Source: Mytilisepta virgata
Lineage: Eukaryota > Mollusca > Bivalvia > Mytilida > Mytilidae
Length of the DNA: 64,000 nucleotides
Direction: 5' to 3'
NCBI GenBank assembly: GCA_028015205.1
Contig: CM051516.1
Location: forward strand, 31,510,230 to 31,574,229
The position numbers and the translations under genes are program-made. Shown one piece after another: positions 1 to 11,500 of this stretch (positions are counted from its first letter, which is position 1; the number at the start of each line of letters is the position of its first letter). A model generated the notes under the pieces. That model worked only from the letters and a program-made list of their open reading frames with translations, had not been told where the DNA came from and did not search any database.

Positions 1-41
1 ACATGTGGAATCATCCCTGTTGACTGTACATAACACCATAC

Positions 42-208
42 CTTGCCTTCAGCCTCTGATTGAACTGGATAAACCATTTGTATAAAATCCATAACATACA
101 GCTGAATAATTTCTTGGAAATATGTTCCTTCTAAATTGTTTAAAAGTTTACCAATTGGTAATTCTGAGAATATATCTGCTGCTATCATTACCAGTTCTTT
201 ATTATAAT
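42..208 (-). CDS. RNF213: RNF213-like exon, last in the window (codons 981-1036)
   Basis: 167 bp, acceptor TTCAACAG/ATTATA, donor GGCAAG/GTATGG, phase 1 to phase 0. It encodes YNKELVMIAADIFSELPIGK, LLNNLEGTYFQEIIQLYVMD and FIQMVYPVQSEAEGK. It matches the RNF213 segment with 'LQ.YL.DF' roughly 250 residues before the RING finger. The frame stays open past the donor to the window edge, so read-through into position 1 cannot be excluded, but the donor is a good match and gives the expected length. Confidence 0.83.
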
Positions 209-282
209 CTGTTGAAAAAAAAAATCCTTTTTCAAATTTTGTTCAAATTGTAAAAGGCAAACCTATGTGAATGTATTAGAAA

Positions 283-778
283 CTAGAGGCTCCCAGGAGC
301 CTGTATCGCCCACCAGGACTATGTCCATCTTGCACGGCTGCCTGGAACATTGCTGTCAAGTTTCAATTGGTTCACTGGTTTCTTCTTTTAGTGAACTTTC
401 ACATTAGGTCCTATGTGAAACTACGTTCCGCTCTGGCAGCCATCTTGGATAGTGGACAGGGTCATTGGATATAATTCTGAGAGAGGACAGCTAAAGACCA
501 TCGCTGCCTAGTTTTGTTCCAATTGGCCAAGTGGTTTCAGACTAGAAGATCTTTAAGTAAATTTCCCATAGGGTCCTATGTTAAACTAAGTTCAGCTCTG
601 GTGGCCATCTTGGATGACGGGAGGGGTAATCAGATACAATTCTGAAAGAGGACCACCTAACACCATTGCTGCCATTTTTTGTTCCAACTGGCCCAGTGGT
701 TTCAGAGGAGAAAATATTTAAAAGAAAGTTTACGACAATGACGAACGCCAAGTGATGAAAATAGCCCAGGTGAACTAA
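283..778 (+). mobile_element. Family A (pearl/HINE-like) element, short
   Basis: Begins CTAGAGGCTCCCAGGAGCC (small hairpin) and ends AGCCCAGGTGAACTAA. Inside are about 2.5 imperfect units of ~165-180 bp containing the family's hallmark CCCATAGGGTCCTATGTTAAAC and GGTTTCAGA. Family A elements in this window share short hairpin-forming ends around a variable number of such units, as described for bivalve pearl/HINE non-autonomous elements. No coding capacity. The family name is my inference. Confidence 0.75.
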
Positions 779-848
779 AAATTTATCATATGAAAGAGGA
801 AAGATATAGGATTAATTCTTGAAACAAATCTCTACAAGAACGCGATAA

Positions 849-2875
849 CTAGAGGCTCTAAAGAGCCTGAATCGCTCACCTGGTTTTAACTTGTCCGACT
901 TCAGCAGGACAGAAAATTTAAGTGTAGCAGTCTTGGCTGGTTTTTCTCATAGGTACAATATTAAACAAAGTTAGAGTGTGTTAGCCATCTCAGTTGACAT
1001 TCAAGTTTATCAAACACAATTCTGAAAGAGGACAATTGCTGTCATTAGTCCGGTTACAGATGGCCAAGTTTAAGGTATTAAATTTTCCCATAGTGTCTTA
1101 AGTTAAACTAAGTTCTGCTTTGGTGGCCATCTTGATTGACAGGCCAAGTCTGAAAGGGGACCATCTAATGACCACTGCTGCCAATTTTGGTTCCAGTTGG
1201 CTTAGTGGTTTAAGACAAGAAGATTTTCTATGAATTTTCCCATAAAGTCCTATGTTTAACTAAGTTCGACTGTGGTGGTCAATCTTGGTTGATATTCTGG
1301 GTTATCTGACACAATTCTGACAGAGGACAATTTAAGGACCATTTCTGCCAAGTTTGGTTATAACTGACTCTGTAGTTTCAGACCAGAAGATTTTTTAATG
1401 GATTTTCCAATAGGGTCCTATATTAAACAATGTTCAGCTGTGGCGGCCATGGAGTTGATAGTCCAGGTGAACAGACACAATTTGAATGAGGACCATCTGA
1501 TTACCATTGTGGCAAGTTTTGGCCCAACTGGCTCAGTAGTTTCAGACAAGAAGATTTTTTAATGAATTTTCCATAGGGTCCATTGTTAAAATGTGTTTGG
1601 CTGTGGTGGCCATCTTGGTTGACAGTCCAGTTCAACCGATATATTTCTGAAAGAGGACCATCTAAGGACCATTGCTGCCAAGTCTTGTTCCAATTGGCCC
1701 AGTTGTTTCAGACAAGAAGATAATTTAATGAATTCTCACACAAAAGGTCCTATGTTAAGCTTAGTTCAGCTGTGGCAGCCATCTTGGTTGATTGTCTGGT
1801 TCATTGGACAAAGTTCTGACTGAGCACCATCTAAGGGCCATTGCTGCTAAGTTTGGTTCCAATTGGCTCAGTAGTTTCAGACAAGAAGATTTTTAAATGA
1901 ATTTCCCATAGGGTCCTATGTTTAAATTAGTTCGGCTGTGGTGGCCATCTTGGTCAATCGTCCGGTTCATTTGACACAATTCTGAAAGAGGACTATCTAG
2001 CGACCATTGCTGCCAAGTTTGGTTCCAATTGGCTTAGTGTAGTAGTTTCAGACAAGAAGATTTTTAAATGAAATACCCATAGGGTCCTATGTTAAACTAA
2101 GTTCTGGTGTGGCAGCCATCTTGGTTGACAGTCCAGGTCATCAGACACAATTCTGAAAGAGGACCAACCATGAACCATTTCTGTCAAGTTTGGTTCCAAT
2201 TAACTTAGTTGTTTAAGACAAGAAGAATTTATTAAATGAATTTTCCCATAGTGTCCTATGTTAAACTAAGTTCAGCTATGACAGCCATCTTTGTTGACAT
2301 TCCAGGGAATCAGACATACTTCTGAAAGGGGGCCACCGAAGGACCATTTCTGCCAAGTTTGGTACTAAATGGCTGTAGCGGCCATCTTGGTTGACATTCT
2401 AGGTCATCAGACAAAAATCTGAAAGAGGACCACCTGAGCACCATTTCTGCCAAGTTTGGTACTAATTGGCTTAGTGGCTTCAGACAGGAAGATTTTTAAT
2501 GAATTTTCCCAATAGGTCCTATGTTTAACTAAGTCTGGCTGTGGCTTTCATCTTGTTTGACATTCTGGGTCATCGTACACAAATCTGACAGAGTACCATT
2601 TAAGCACCATTTCTGCCAAATATGGTTCAGAGAAAAAGATTTTTATAATTTCAGCCGATCAGAGTGCATAAATGGCCCCGGCAGCCATGTTGACTTTTGG
2701 ATCAGAACCAAAAACAAAATCTTTGTAGAGGACCATCCAATGAATGCCCACCAAGTTTGCGGTTTCAATTGGCCATGTGGTTTTGGAGAAGATTGAAATA
2801 AGAAAAGTTATGACTGGACGACTGGTGCAAAGTGATGGCAATAGCTCACATGGCCTTTTAGGCCAGGTGAGCTAA
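849..2875 (+). mobile_element. Family A element, ~2 kb with about ten tandem units
   Basis: Left end CTAGAGGCTCTAAAGAGCC plus TCGCTCACCTGG. Right end AGTGATGGCAATAGCTCACATGGCC...GGCCAGGTGAGCTAA, where AGCTCAC/GTGAGCT and GGCC/GGCC form a hairpin. Between them lie roughly ten diverged ~165-180-bp units. Short open frames in it (for example at 2,557-2,841) are not conserved with any gene I know. Confidence 0.82.
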
Positions 2876-3352
2876 AAAGTATATAATTCTAAATTTTGTG
2901 ATATTTTTCTACATCAAAAATATTCCAACAGGAAGGAGATATGGGGCAGATTTCAAACTGCCTTAAACGATACAGTTCTCCATTCTCAGATGCTCTATGC
3001 CAAATATCAGGAAGCTAACCTGTTTGGTTCCTGAGAAAAATGTGACAGAAATTATTTTGTGATGCAGATGCCGACAATGACAATACCAGACCATGCAAGA
3101 CAAGGGATAGTTATTCCTATATGATGCTTTTGCGTAACGCAGGCAACATAATTACACAATATATTAATGGATTTTTTTTTATCACAACCCCTATGGTAAA
3201 TGAAGGCAAACATTACTTTAATATGACAACATAAAAATATCTGTGAATCAGGATGTTCAGCAATAAGGGAGAATAATAGGATAAGGAAGAACAAAGCAAA
3301 AGAAAATGTTCCTAAACTTCATTCTTATCTTATATATATTACAGAAAATTAC

Positions 3353-3687
3353 CTTGGAATCTTTCTTTGCTTTCTTTTAAAACTTCAACAATGTTCCTGT
3401 ATATTAACCATGAAAATGGCAAGACAGCACAGAAAAGTTTCCCATCTACTGAAGTTGACCTAACAATCATTTCTTGTAGTTCTCTACGTTGTCCTGGAGA
3501 TACAATATTGGCATATTTCAAGTCAGTAATGTCCTTATCATTAAATATTTTTATCCACAGATCAATTTTCCAAGCCTGGAGATTTGTTTTCATCAAAATA
3601 TCCAAGTTTCTGTTGGTGTCTAGAAAGGCTATGATACCAGCAAGAATTGGTATGACCTTTAAATGCAGACACTGTACCACAAATCTC
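3353..3687 (-). CDS. RNF213: RNF213-like exon, start of E3 module (codons 869-980)
   Basis: 335 bp, acceptor TTATTTCTAG/GAGATT, donor TTCCAAG/GTAATT, phase 2 to phase 1. It encodes RFVVQCLHLKVIPILAGII, AFLDTNRNLDILMKTNLQAW, KIDLWIKIFNDKDITDL and LPFSWLIYRNIVEVLKES. 'P.LA..I.F.D...NL..L........W..DLW..IF.D' and 'PFSW.I......' are RNF213 features upstream of the RING. Most of an antisense open frame at 3,367-3,720 is a shadow of this exon. Confidence 0.9.
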
Positions 3688-3849
3688 CTAGAAATAAAAC
3701 AGTACAAATGTAATTGTTAATATCTAAATTCATCATACGTCTATAATCCCTTTCTTCAGATAAACCACCCTGAAAAATAGTACTTAGTAATTCGGATGTC
3801 ATTTAAGGCCATGGTAAATTAATTTTATATCTAATGTCACCCATGGAAG

Positions 3850-5200
3850 TAGGTTTGGGAAACAAGAGTTGACACACTAAATATCTTGCCTAACACACAC
3901 TTGGACAAAGAACAAAGATTATCCAATATCCGACATTGTAACTGTAAGGGAATGAATTTAAAGAAATAGTTATGATCATGTGACATTTGTCTGAAAAATC
4001 TGATGCAAATTACTAAAGCCTAAAATTGTGTTTAAGTTGGCAAACTGGAAAGTAACCCACCAATAATGGTGGTTTTAAATACTGTATTTGCCAAGAAATG
4101 GACTTATTTGTAGAAATTTGAAGCCAATAAAGCACGAAAAGGTGTCACATGTCAGATTGACATGTACTTGCCAAAGAGTATCTACAAACCATATATGGTG
4201 GGTGTAGGTATTATAAGCTACAGAGAAATGGACTTAACCATGAAAATGTAATGCAAGGAACAAACTTGCCAACATATTTTTGCTAGAATCCCTGATAAAA
4301 TCGGCAAGGGGTCTGGGGCCACTCAAGGTCCTAAGTGGTCCTTGGCAAAGCCCCCAGCCGAAAATAATTTTAAGGTATTTGGAAGCTAGCTGTTTCCAGA
4401 GTGCAAAAATGTGAATAAATGTGTATGAATATTACCTTATTTTGATGTAAAACATTATCTTAATTCTTTCATATTTTGACTCGAACAGCAGTATAAATGA
4501 AAACACAAGATGTACATAAATAAGACCTTGTGGTGACTTCTGAATTGGTGTCTTAAGAGAAGGGATTTTGTCTATCTTACATTATTATAAGTATAAGTAC
4601 TGAAAAAATCCGTGGGAATTTAAGAAATCCCAGAGAATATTAGAGTCCATCTGGTAACCTGGTAATGGGGTCAAATTTCCAGAGGTTCTGAGAGAAATCC
4701 GGAGCATTGGCATGTATGAAGGCACTCAAATTTTAAATTGAAGTCAAGGTCTAAGACACGAAAATACCCAAAAGAACTATCTACAGACCAAATATGATGG
4801 CTCTAGGAATAACAGTTGTTGGACTTTATTATGAAAATGTGACACAAGTTACTTGTATGTGAAATTGAGGTCCAGGTCGACTCACTGCTGTCAGACTAAC
4901 ATGTGCCAAGAACTATCTATAAACAATGACAAATATGGTGGGTATAGGCATTACAGTTACTGATAAATGAATTTAATTGCAAAAATGTAACACAAGTCAC
5001 TTAAGCGTGAGATTTGAGTCAAGGTTGGGTGAAGTGTGACAGACTGGCATGTCCCCACTAAGAACTATCTTCAGAGCAAATATCGTGTGCCTAGGTATTA
5101 CAAATGCCAAGAAATGAAAATTGTGATGCAAGTCCCTCAAAGGTGAAAACGAGGTCAAACAAAACCGTGTGTCGATGGGAAAAAATACACCCCCTACCTA
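3850..5200. repeat. Family F degenerate tandem repeat, ~150-bp period
   Basis: Diffuse repetition of phrases such as CTAAGAACTATCT, CAAATATGGTGGGT, TTACAGTTGC, GAAATGGACTTAA and AAGTCACTCAAGC. The same family lies at 61,360-62,350. Strongly diverged, no coding potential seen. Probably the body of an old dispersed element. Confidence 0.6.
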
Positions 5201-5879
5201 AGAATGTAATCACTGAACAATGAAAAAAATATAAGGGTTCCAACATGGTCATATTTAAATTCTTTCAGCTTTTATTTGTAATTTTTTTTCATCAAATTGG
5301 GAAATATACCAAAAATTGTCCTATAAAAACTTCTTATACATTAAACCTGTATACAATACTTTATACATTTTATATTAACCTTAATCACATGTTTTTAATT
5401 TGCACACATATCCAATTTAAATTAGTAAGACTATTTGAATTTATCTAATTTTTCTCATGTTTTATTAACAGTCATTGCTATTAAAAACATTCCAAATTCA
5501 TCCAAACACATTTACCATTTTTCACTTGGGTACAGAAAAATGGGACAAACTCACACACCTGAATCCAATGTGGATTGAATACAGTATGTTAATTGTGACT
5601 TGTACATTATATCAAAATATCTTTAAAGAAACTTAATGCAATCAGTCAACCACAACATTGAAGTCAATGTCCCTTTTAAAATGTATTTTCAATTACATAT
5701 ACCTCTTTTGGTGAAGTTTCATGTTGATTAAGGTAGAAACTTCCTTCCTAAACTTTAAATCTTATTTTTGGTAACTGAGTGTAGAGTTTGATATTGATAT
5801 GATAAATTCAATATTCAACAAGCATTCTGAAAGTATTGCTGGGCAATGCAATGTCCCCTACGGGATTGAGCTATGAGAA

Positions 5880-6260
5880 AACATGCAAAATCTCCTTATG
5901 TGAATCGGACGAAGATGTCATGACAAAGTGCAGAAAACTGATTATTTGCATGAATTTTCTAAGTCCGCGAACCATAACTCTGCAAAAAAATCTTGATCTG
6001 TAACAAGTGCAGAAAACTGATTATTTGCGTGAATTTTCTAAGTCCAAGTACCATAACTCTGCAAAAAAATCATTTGAATGGAATGAAATTCGAACTTGAT
6101 CTGTAACTTGTCATGGTAAAACTATATACCAAATATCAAGTCAATATCTTCAAGGACAAAAAAAGTGCAGAAAACTGATTTGCCAACTAATGGAGGGACA
6201 GACAGATGGACAGAGTGCAAACCTAAGGTCCCCTTAGTTGTTGGCATGATATGGGTTATG
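5880..6260 (+). repeat. Family D dispersed repeat fragment
   Basis: Contains GTGCAGAAAACTGATTATTT twice and ends near GGAGGGACAGACAGATGGAC, followed by AGGTCCCCTTAGTTG. Related wording (ATCTGTAACTCATCATG, AAAGTCCAAGGCCCGTAATT) occurs at 23,840-24,020 and 33,260-33,490. No coding potential. The stretch 5,200-5,880 before it is AT-rich intron in which I see nothing. Confidence 0.5.
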
Positions 6261-6329
6261 TTCTTCTCGTATAATTTATGATGCCATAAAGGGATGGCTT
6301 GTGATTGATTTTCTATATGATAAAGATAT

Positions 6330-6815
6330 AATCTTTCTATCAGTTTAATTGAGGTCTGGAGCTGGCAGGTCAGTAACTGCTAGTAGATCTTTGTTAATTT
6401 ATATTGATAATTGTCATTTTGCTTAATTTCTTCGGTTATCTTTTCTAACATCGGACTCTGACTTCTGAATTTACTGTGCATACTGCTGTGTGTTTGTTAA
6501 TTCAACATTGGCTAGAGGTATAGGGGGAGGGTTGAGGGTTTAACCCTGCCGCTTTTTTTTTGCACCTGTCCCAGGTCAGGAACCTCTAGCCTTTAGTCTT
6601 GTTTTTTTTTAAATTTTGATTCATTTGTATGTTTCGGAGTTTAGAGTGGCATCCATTTTGCTGAACTTGTATGCATTATTGTTAAGGGGCCAGCTGAAAC
6701 CAGCCTCCAGGTGCAGGATTTTCTCGCTGCATTGAAGACCAATTGGTGGCCTTGGGCTGTTTTCTGATCTTAGGTCAGGTTGTTGTCTCGACACATTTCC
6801 AGTTTCCATTCTCTA
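6330..6815 (+). mobile_element. Dispersed mussel-type element fragment
   Basis: Includes ACATTGGCTAGAGGTATAGG, AACCCTGCCGC, GTCAGGAACCTCTAGCCTTT, GGGGCCAGCTGAAACCAGCC and TTGGTGGCCTTGGGCTGTT. I recall this combination as a repeat common in mussel sequences, which supports a mytilid-like source, but I cannot verify that here. The class (LINE tail or other) is unknown. The antisense open frame at 6,621-6,809 falls inside it and is not taken as a gene. Confidence 0.45.
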
Positions 6816-6989
6816 TACTCTTAGCATAACATTGGAATTATGAATTTACAAAGTTCTGATTATTTTTGCTTTTCAAAAATCTTGGTCACAACTCTACAAG
6901 ATTATACTTAATTTAGATTGGATTTCCTTCAAACAATGCAAAGTATCTGAACTCATATTGCTGAAAAATATCTTAATTTACAGATTTAC

Positions 6990-7137
6990 CTAAATGTTCC
7001 TGCTTTGCTGACATTCTCTGCTTTTGAAGCTTCTTTAGAAAGCCATTCAGAATGAAAATGACCAAGATTTTGATCTTTTTCTAACAGGATATTTGTGACA
7101 TGGAATGACAACCCTTTAAGGAATGCTTCTGATAGAT
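6990..7137 (-). CDS. RNF213: RNF213-like exon (codons 820-868)
   Basis: 148 bp, acceptor TTCCTAACAG/ATCTAT, donor TTTAG/GTAAAT, phase 1 to phase 2. It encodes LSEAFLKGLSFHVTNILL, FHSEWLSKEASKAENVSK and AGTFR. The pattern 'H..WL..EA.......AGTFR' is conserved in RNF213 just after the variable Ser/Glu-rich stretch. A hAT-type MITE sits about 140 bp upstream in the intron (7,274-7,712). Confidence 0.87.
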
Positions 7138-7265
7138 CTGTTAGGAAAATGAAATTAAGAAGCTAATTTTATTATATTCAAAATACCAAGGTTTTTCATG
7201 TCGAAATGTTATTGCAAACTGTACTTAATCTTGTGATAAATATATAAATACAAATACAATACTGA

Positions 7266-7720
7266 GTCATTATTAGTGATGGGAATCGGAAGAAATTTCA
7301 TAATCAGTCATTGCTTATACAAAACCAACTGATGATCGATTAATAATCTGAACAATATGAAAAAAGTTTTATTCATTTTTTAAAATTAAATGTGCATCAT
7401 TTTTCGATACTCGTATTCAAATTTAACAGATTCTGGATATAAATTCTGTGTTACTGACTTGCTTACTTCTTAATTCATCTTAAAACACTTTATTATGTCA
7501 ATTTGCTTTAAAAATTGCTCTTTTGTACATTTTCAATGAGTTAAGAAGCAAACACTTAACTTAATGACGTCAGCCGAAACAGGAATCAATTTAGTGAAAA
7601 TGAAAGTACAAATTTTCCGATAAATCGGATCATAAAATTTTATAATCGATTGCTTAGAATAGGACCACAATCGACTGATTTTCGATTATAATCGATCATC
7701 GGGGCACCACTAGTCATTAT
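7266..7720. mobile_element. hAT-like MITE with perfect 8-bp target duplication
   Basis: The element is 7,274-7,712 (439 bp). Its ends are TAGTGATGGGAATCGG and CCCCGATGATCG.../CACCACTA (reverse complement TAGTGGTG). It is flanked on both sides by GTCATTAT (7,266-7,273 and 7,713-7,720). An 8-bp duplication with TAGTG-type ends is the signature of the hAT superfamily. The interior is rich in AATCGATT-like motifs and has no transposase frame, so it is non-autonomous. Confidence 0.85.
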
Positions 7721-8055
7721 ATTTGAAAAAAAAAACTGGTTACTTGATAGGTTTAGATATTCAACACTTTTTTTTAGGATCTTCAGTTAACGCTAGGTGC
7801 AGCACTGGGCGGAAACATCGATTGTAAACATTATATCTGGTACCAAAATCGTCTATAGATAATTGATAAGTATTTTTTAACCCAGTTTTTAAATAACTTC
7901 TGGAAAAACAGCTCCGCCTGGCATTAGTTGAACATCCTACTTTCTTTTTGGCAAAAAAATGAATCAATGAATCAATTTTTTAAAGACATTAATCTAATAT
8001 TCCTCGCAAGAAGTTAGTCAGTATGAAAAATAATATCTGCTATCAAAATAATTAC

Positions 8056-8407
8056 CAGATTTACTCTGTAAAATCTTTAAAATAATTTTCAAGCGTTCTG
8101 TTCCTCTAGACGATTCCTTTTCTGAATCCTTAACTTTGGCTAGTGCTGGTTGTACACAATCTTGTATCATATGACTGATATCAAGTTGTCTTTTTGGTCG
8201 AACTATTTGGGATGACCTTTCATAGAGTACAACATCCTCCATTGATGTGTTTTCTTGCAGATATTCTGACACATTCACATTATTCTTTCCATCATCTGTT
8301 TGACTTAATAAGGCACTGATAGATTTGCCATGCATGTCAGCTATAGAAGGAATGTCTTCTTGAGCTGGATGGATGTCATCTATATGGACAGAATGCCAGA
8401 TACCACA
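8056..8407 (-). CDS. RNF213: RNF213-like exon after the array (codons 703-819)
   Basis: 352 bp, acceptor GTTGATAG/TGTGGT, donor AATCTG/GTAATT, phase 0 to phase 1. It begins CGIWHSVHIDDIHPAQED, completing the conserved 'GF.GG.W.SVHIDDL' motif with GFQ from the exon at 19,694. It continues with MEDVVLYERSSQIVRPK, LDISHMIQDCVQPALAKVKD and TERLKIILKILQ. The Ser/Glu-rich middle is variable in the family. This junction is the best evidence that the 11.3-kb intron between the two exons is removed as one piece and that GFQ/CGIW is the mature junction. Confidence 0.88.
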
Positions 8408-8585
8408 CTATCAACAGAATTTTCATACAATTATTTGATAGACCAATACATTTCTTTAAAGGGTGATTGTGGTAGAGGGACTTAAGGGGAAAATTAGTTT
8501 CCACGTCTTATATCATCTTGCTTGAAACTCTCAGAAAACTTTGCAAAAGTGGAAACAGGAAATTCACAAAATCAGACAAATTGAA

Positions 8586-11500
8586 TTTCTGTTGTAATAC
8601 AAACCTGGAATCCAGTAAAACAACTCCCAGCTATTCCAGGAAGCTGTATAGAAAGACTACATGTATGTTAGAAGTCCTTTCTGTTGTAATACAAACCTGG
8701 AATCCAGTAAAAACATCCCCCAGCTATTCCAGGAAGTTGTATAAGGAAGACTACATGTATGTTAATCAGAAGTCCTTTCTGTTGTAATACAAACCTAGAA
8801 TCCAGTAAAACATCCCCCAGCTATTCCAGGAAGCTGTATAGAAAGGCTACACGTATGTTAATTAGAAGTCCTTTCTGTTGTAATACAAACCTGGAATCCA
8901 GTAAAACATCCCCCAGCTATTCCAGGAAGCTGTATAGAAAGACTACATGTATGTTAATCAGAAGTCCTTTCTGTTGTAATACAAACCTGGAATCCAGTAA
9001 AACATCCCCCAGCTATTCCAGGAAGCTGTATAAGGAAGACTACATGTATGTTAATCAGAAGTCCTTTCTGTTGTAATACAAACCTGGAATCCAGTAAAAC
9101 ATCCCCCTGCTATTCCAGGAAGCTGTATAAGGAAGACTACATGTATGTTAATTAGAAGTCCTTTCTGTTGTAATACAAACCTGGAATCCAGTAAAACACC
9201 CCCCAGCTATTCCAGGAAGCTGTATAAGGAAGACTACATGTATGTTAATCAGAAGTCCTTTCTGTTGTAATACAAACCTGGAATCCAGTAAAACATCCCC
9301 CAGCTATTCCAGGAAGCTGTATAAGGAAGACTACATGTATGTTAGAAGTCCTTTCTGTTGTAATACAGACCTGGAATCCAGTAAAACATCCCCCAGCTAT
9401 TCCAGGAAGCTGTATAGAAAGACTACACGTATGTTAATTAGAATTCCTTTCTGTTGTAATACAGACCTGGAATCCAGTAAAACATCCCCCAGCTATTCCA
9501 GGAAGCTGTATAGAAAGACTACATGTATGTTAATCAGAAGTCCTTTCTGTTGTAATACAAACCTGGAATCCAGTAAAACATCCCTCAGCTATTCCAGGAA
9601 GCTGTATAGAAAGACTACATGTATGTTAATCAGAAGTCCTTTCTGTTGTAATACAAACCTGGAATCCGGTAAAACATCCCCCAGCTATTCCAGGAAGCTG
9701 TATAGAAACACTACATGTATGTTAATCAGAAGTCCTTTCTGTTGTAATACAAACCTGGAATCCAGTAAAACATCCCCCAGCTATTCCAGGAAGCTGTATA
9801 GAAAGACTACATGTATGTTAATCAGAAGTCCTTTCTGTTGTAATACAAACCTGGAATCCGGTAAAACATCCCCCAGCTATTCCAGGAAGTTGTATAAGGA
9901 AGACTACATGTATGTTAATCAGAAGTCCTTTCTGTTGTAATACAAACCTGGAATCCAGTAAAACATCCCCCAGCTATTCCAGGAAGTTGTATAAGGAAGA
10001 CTACATGTATGTTAGAAGTCCTTTCTGTTGTAATACAGACCTGGAATCCAGTAAAACATCCCCCAGCTATTCCAGGAAGCTGTATACAAAGACTACACGT
10101 ATGTTAATTAGAATTCCTTTCTGTTGTAATACAGACCTGGAATCCAGTAAAACATCCCCCAGCTATTCCAGGAAGCTGTATAAGGAAGACTACATGTATG
10201 TTAGAAGTTCTTTCTGTTGTAATACAGACCTGGAATCCAGTAAAACATCCCCCAGCTATTCCAGGAAGCTGTATAGAAAGACTACACGTATGTTAATTAG
10301 AATTCCTTTCTGTTGTAATACAGACCTGGAATCCAGTAAAACATCCCCCAGCTATTCCAGGAAGCTGTATAGAAAGACTACATGTATGTTAATCAGAAGT
10401 CCTTTCTGTTGTAATACAAACCTGGAATCCGGTAAAACATCCCCCAGCTATTCCAGGAAGCTGTATAGAAAGACTACATGTATGTTAATCAGAAGTCCTT
10501 TCTGTTGTAATACAAACCTGGAATCCAGTAAAACATCCCCCAGCTATTCCAGGAAGCTGTATAAGGAAGACTACATGTATGTTAGAAGTCCTTTCTGTTG
10601 TAATACAAACCTAGAATCCAGTAAAACATCCCCCAGCTATTCCAGGAAGCTGTATAAGGAAGACTACATGTATGTTAGAAGTCCTTTCTGTTGTAATACA
10701 AACCTGGAATCCAGTAAAACAACTACCAGCTATTCCAGGAAGCTGTATAGAAAGACTACATGTATGTTAATCAGAAGTCCTTTCTGTTGCAATACAAACC
10801 TGGAATCCAGTAAAACATCCCCCAGCTATTCCAGGAAGTTGTATAAGGAAGACTACATGTATGTTAATCAGAAGTCCTTTCTGTTGTAATACAAACCTGG
10901 AATCCAGTAAAACATCCCCCAGCTATTCCAGGAAGCTGTATAGAAAGACTACATGTATGTTAATCAGAAGTCCTTTCTGTTGTAATACAAACCTGGAATC
11001 CAGTAAAACACCCCCCAGCTATTCCAGGAAGCTGTATAGAAAGACTACATGTATGTTAATCAGAAGTCCTTTCTGTTGTAATACAAACCTGGAATCCAGT
11101 AAAACACCCCCCAGCTATTCCAGGAAGCTGTATAGAAAGACTACATGTATGTTAATCAGAAGTCCTTTCTGTTGTAATACAAACCTGGAATCCAGTAAAA
11201 CATCCCCCAGCTATTCCAGGAAGTTGTATAAGGAAGACTACATGTATGTTAATCAGAAGTCCTTTCTGTTGTAATACAAACCTGGAATCCAGTAAAACAT
11301 CCCCCAGCTATTCCAGGAAGCTGTATAAGGAAGACTACATGTATGTTAGAAGTCCTTTCTGTTGTAATACAGACCTGGAATCCAGTAAAACATCCCCCAG
11401 CTATTCCAGGAAGCTGTATAAGGAAGACTACATGTATGTTAATCAGAAGTCCTTTTTGTTGTAATACAAACCTGGAATCCAGTAAAACATCCCCCAGCTA

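Noticed and set aside
3367..3720. 117-codon plus-strand frame
   Set aside because: It lies antisense to the RNF213-like exon at 3,353-3,687, which has family motifs and splice sites.
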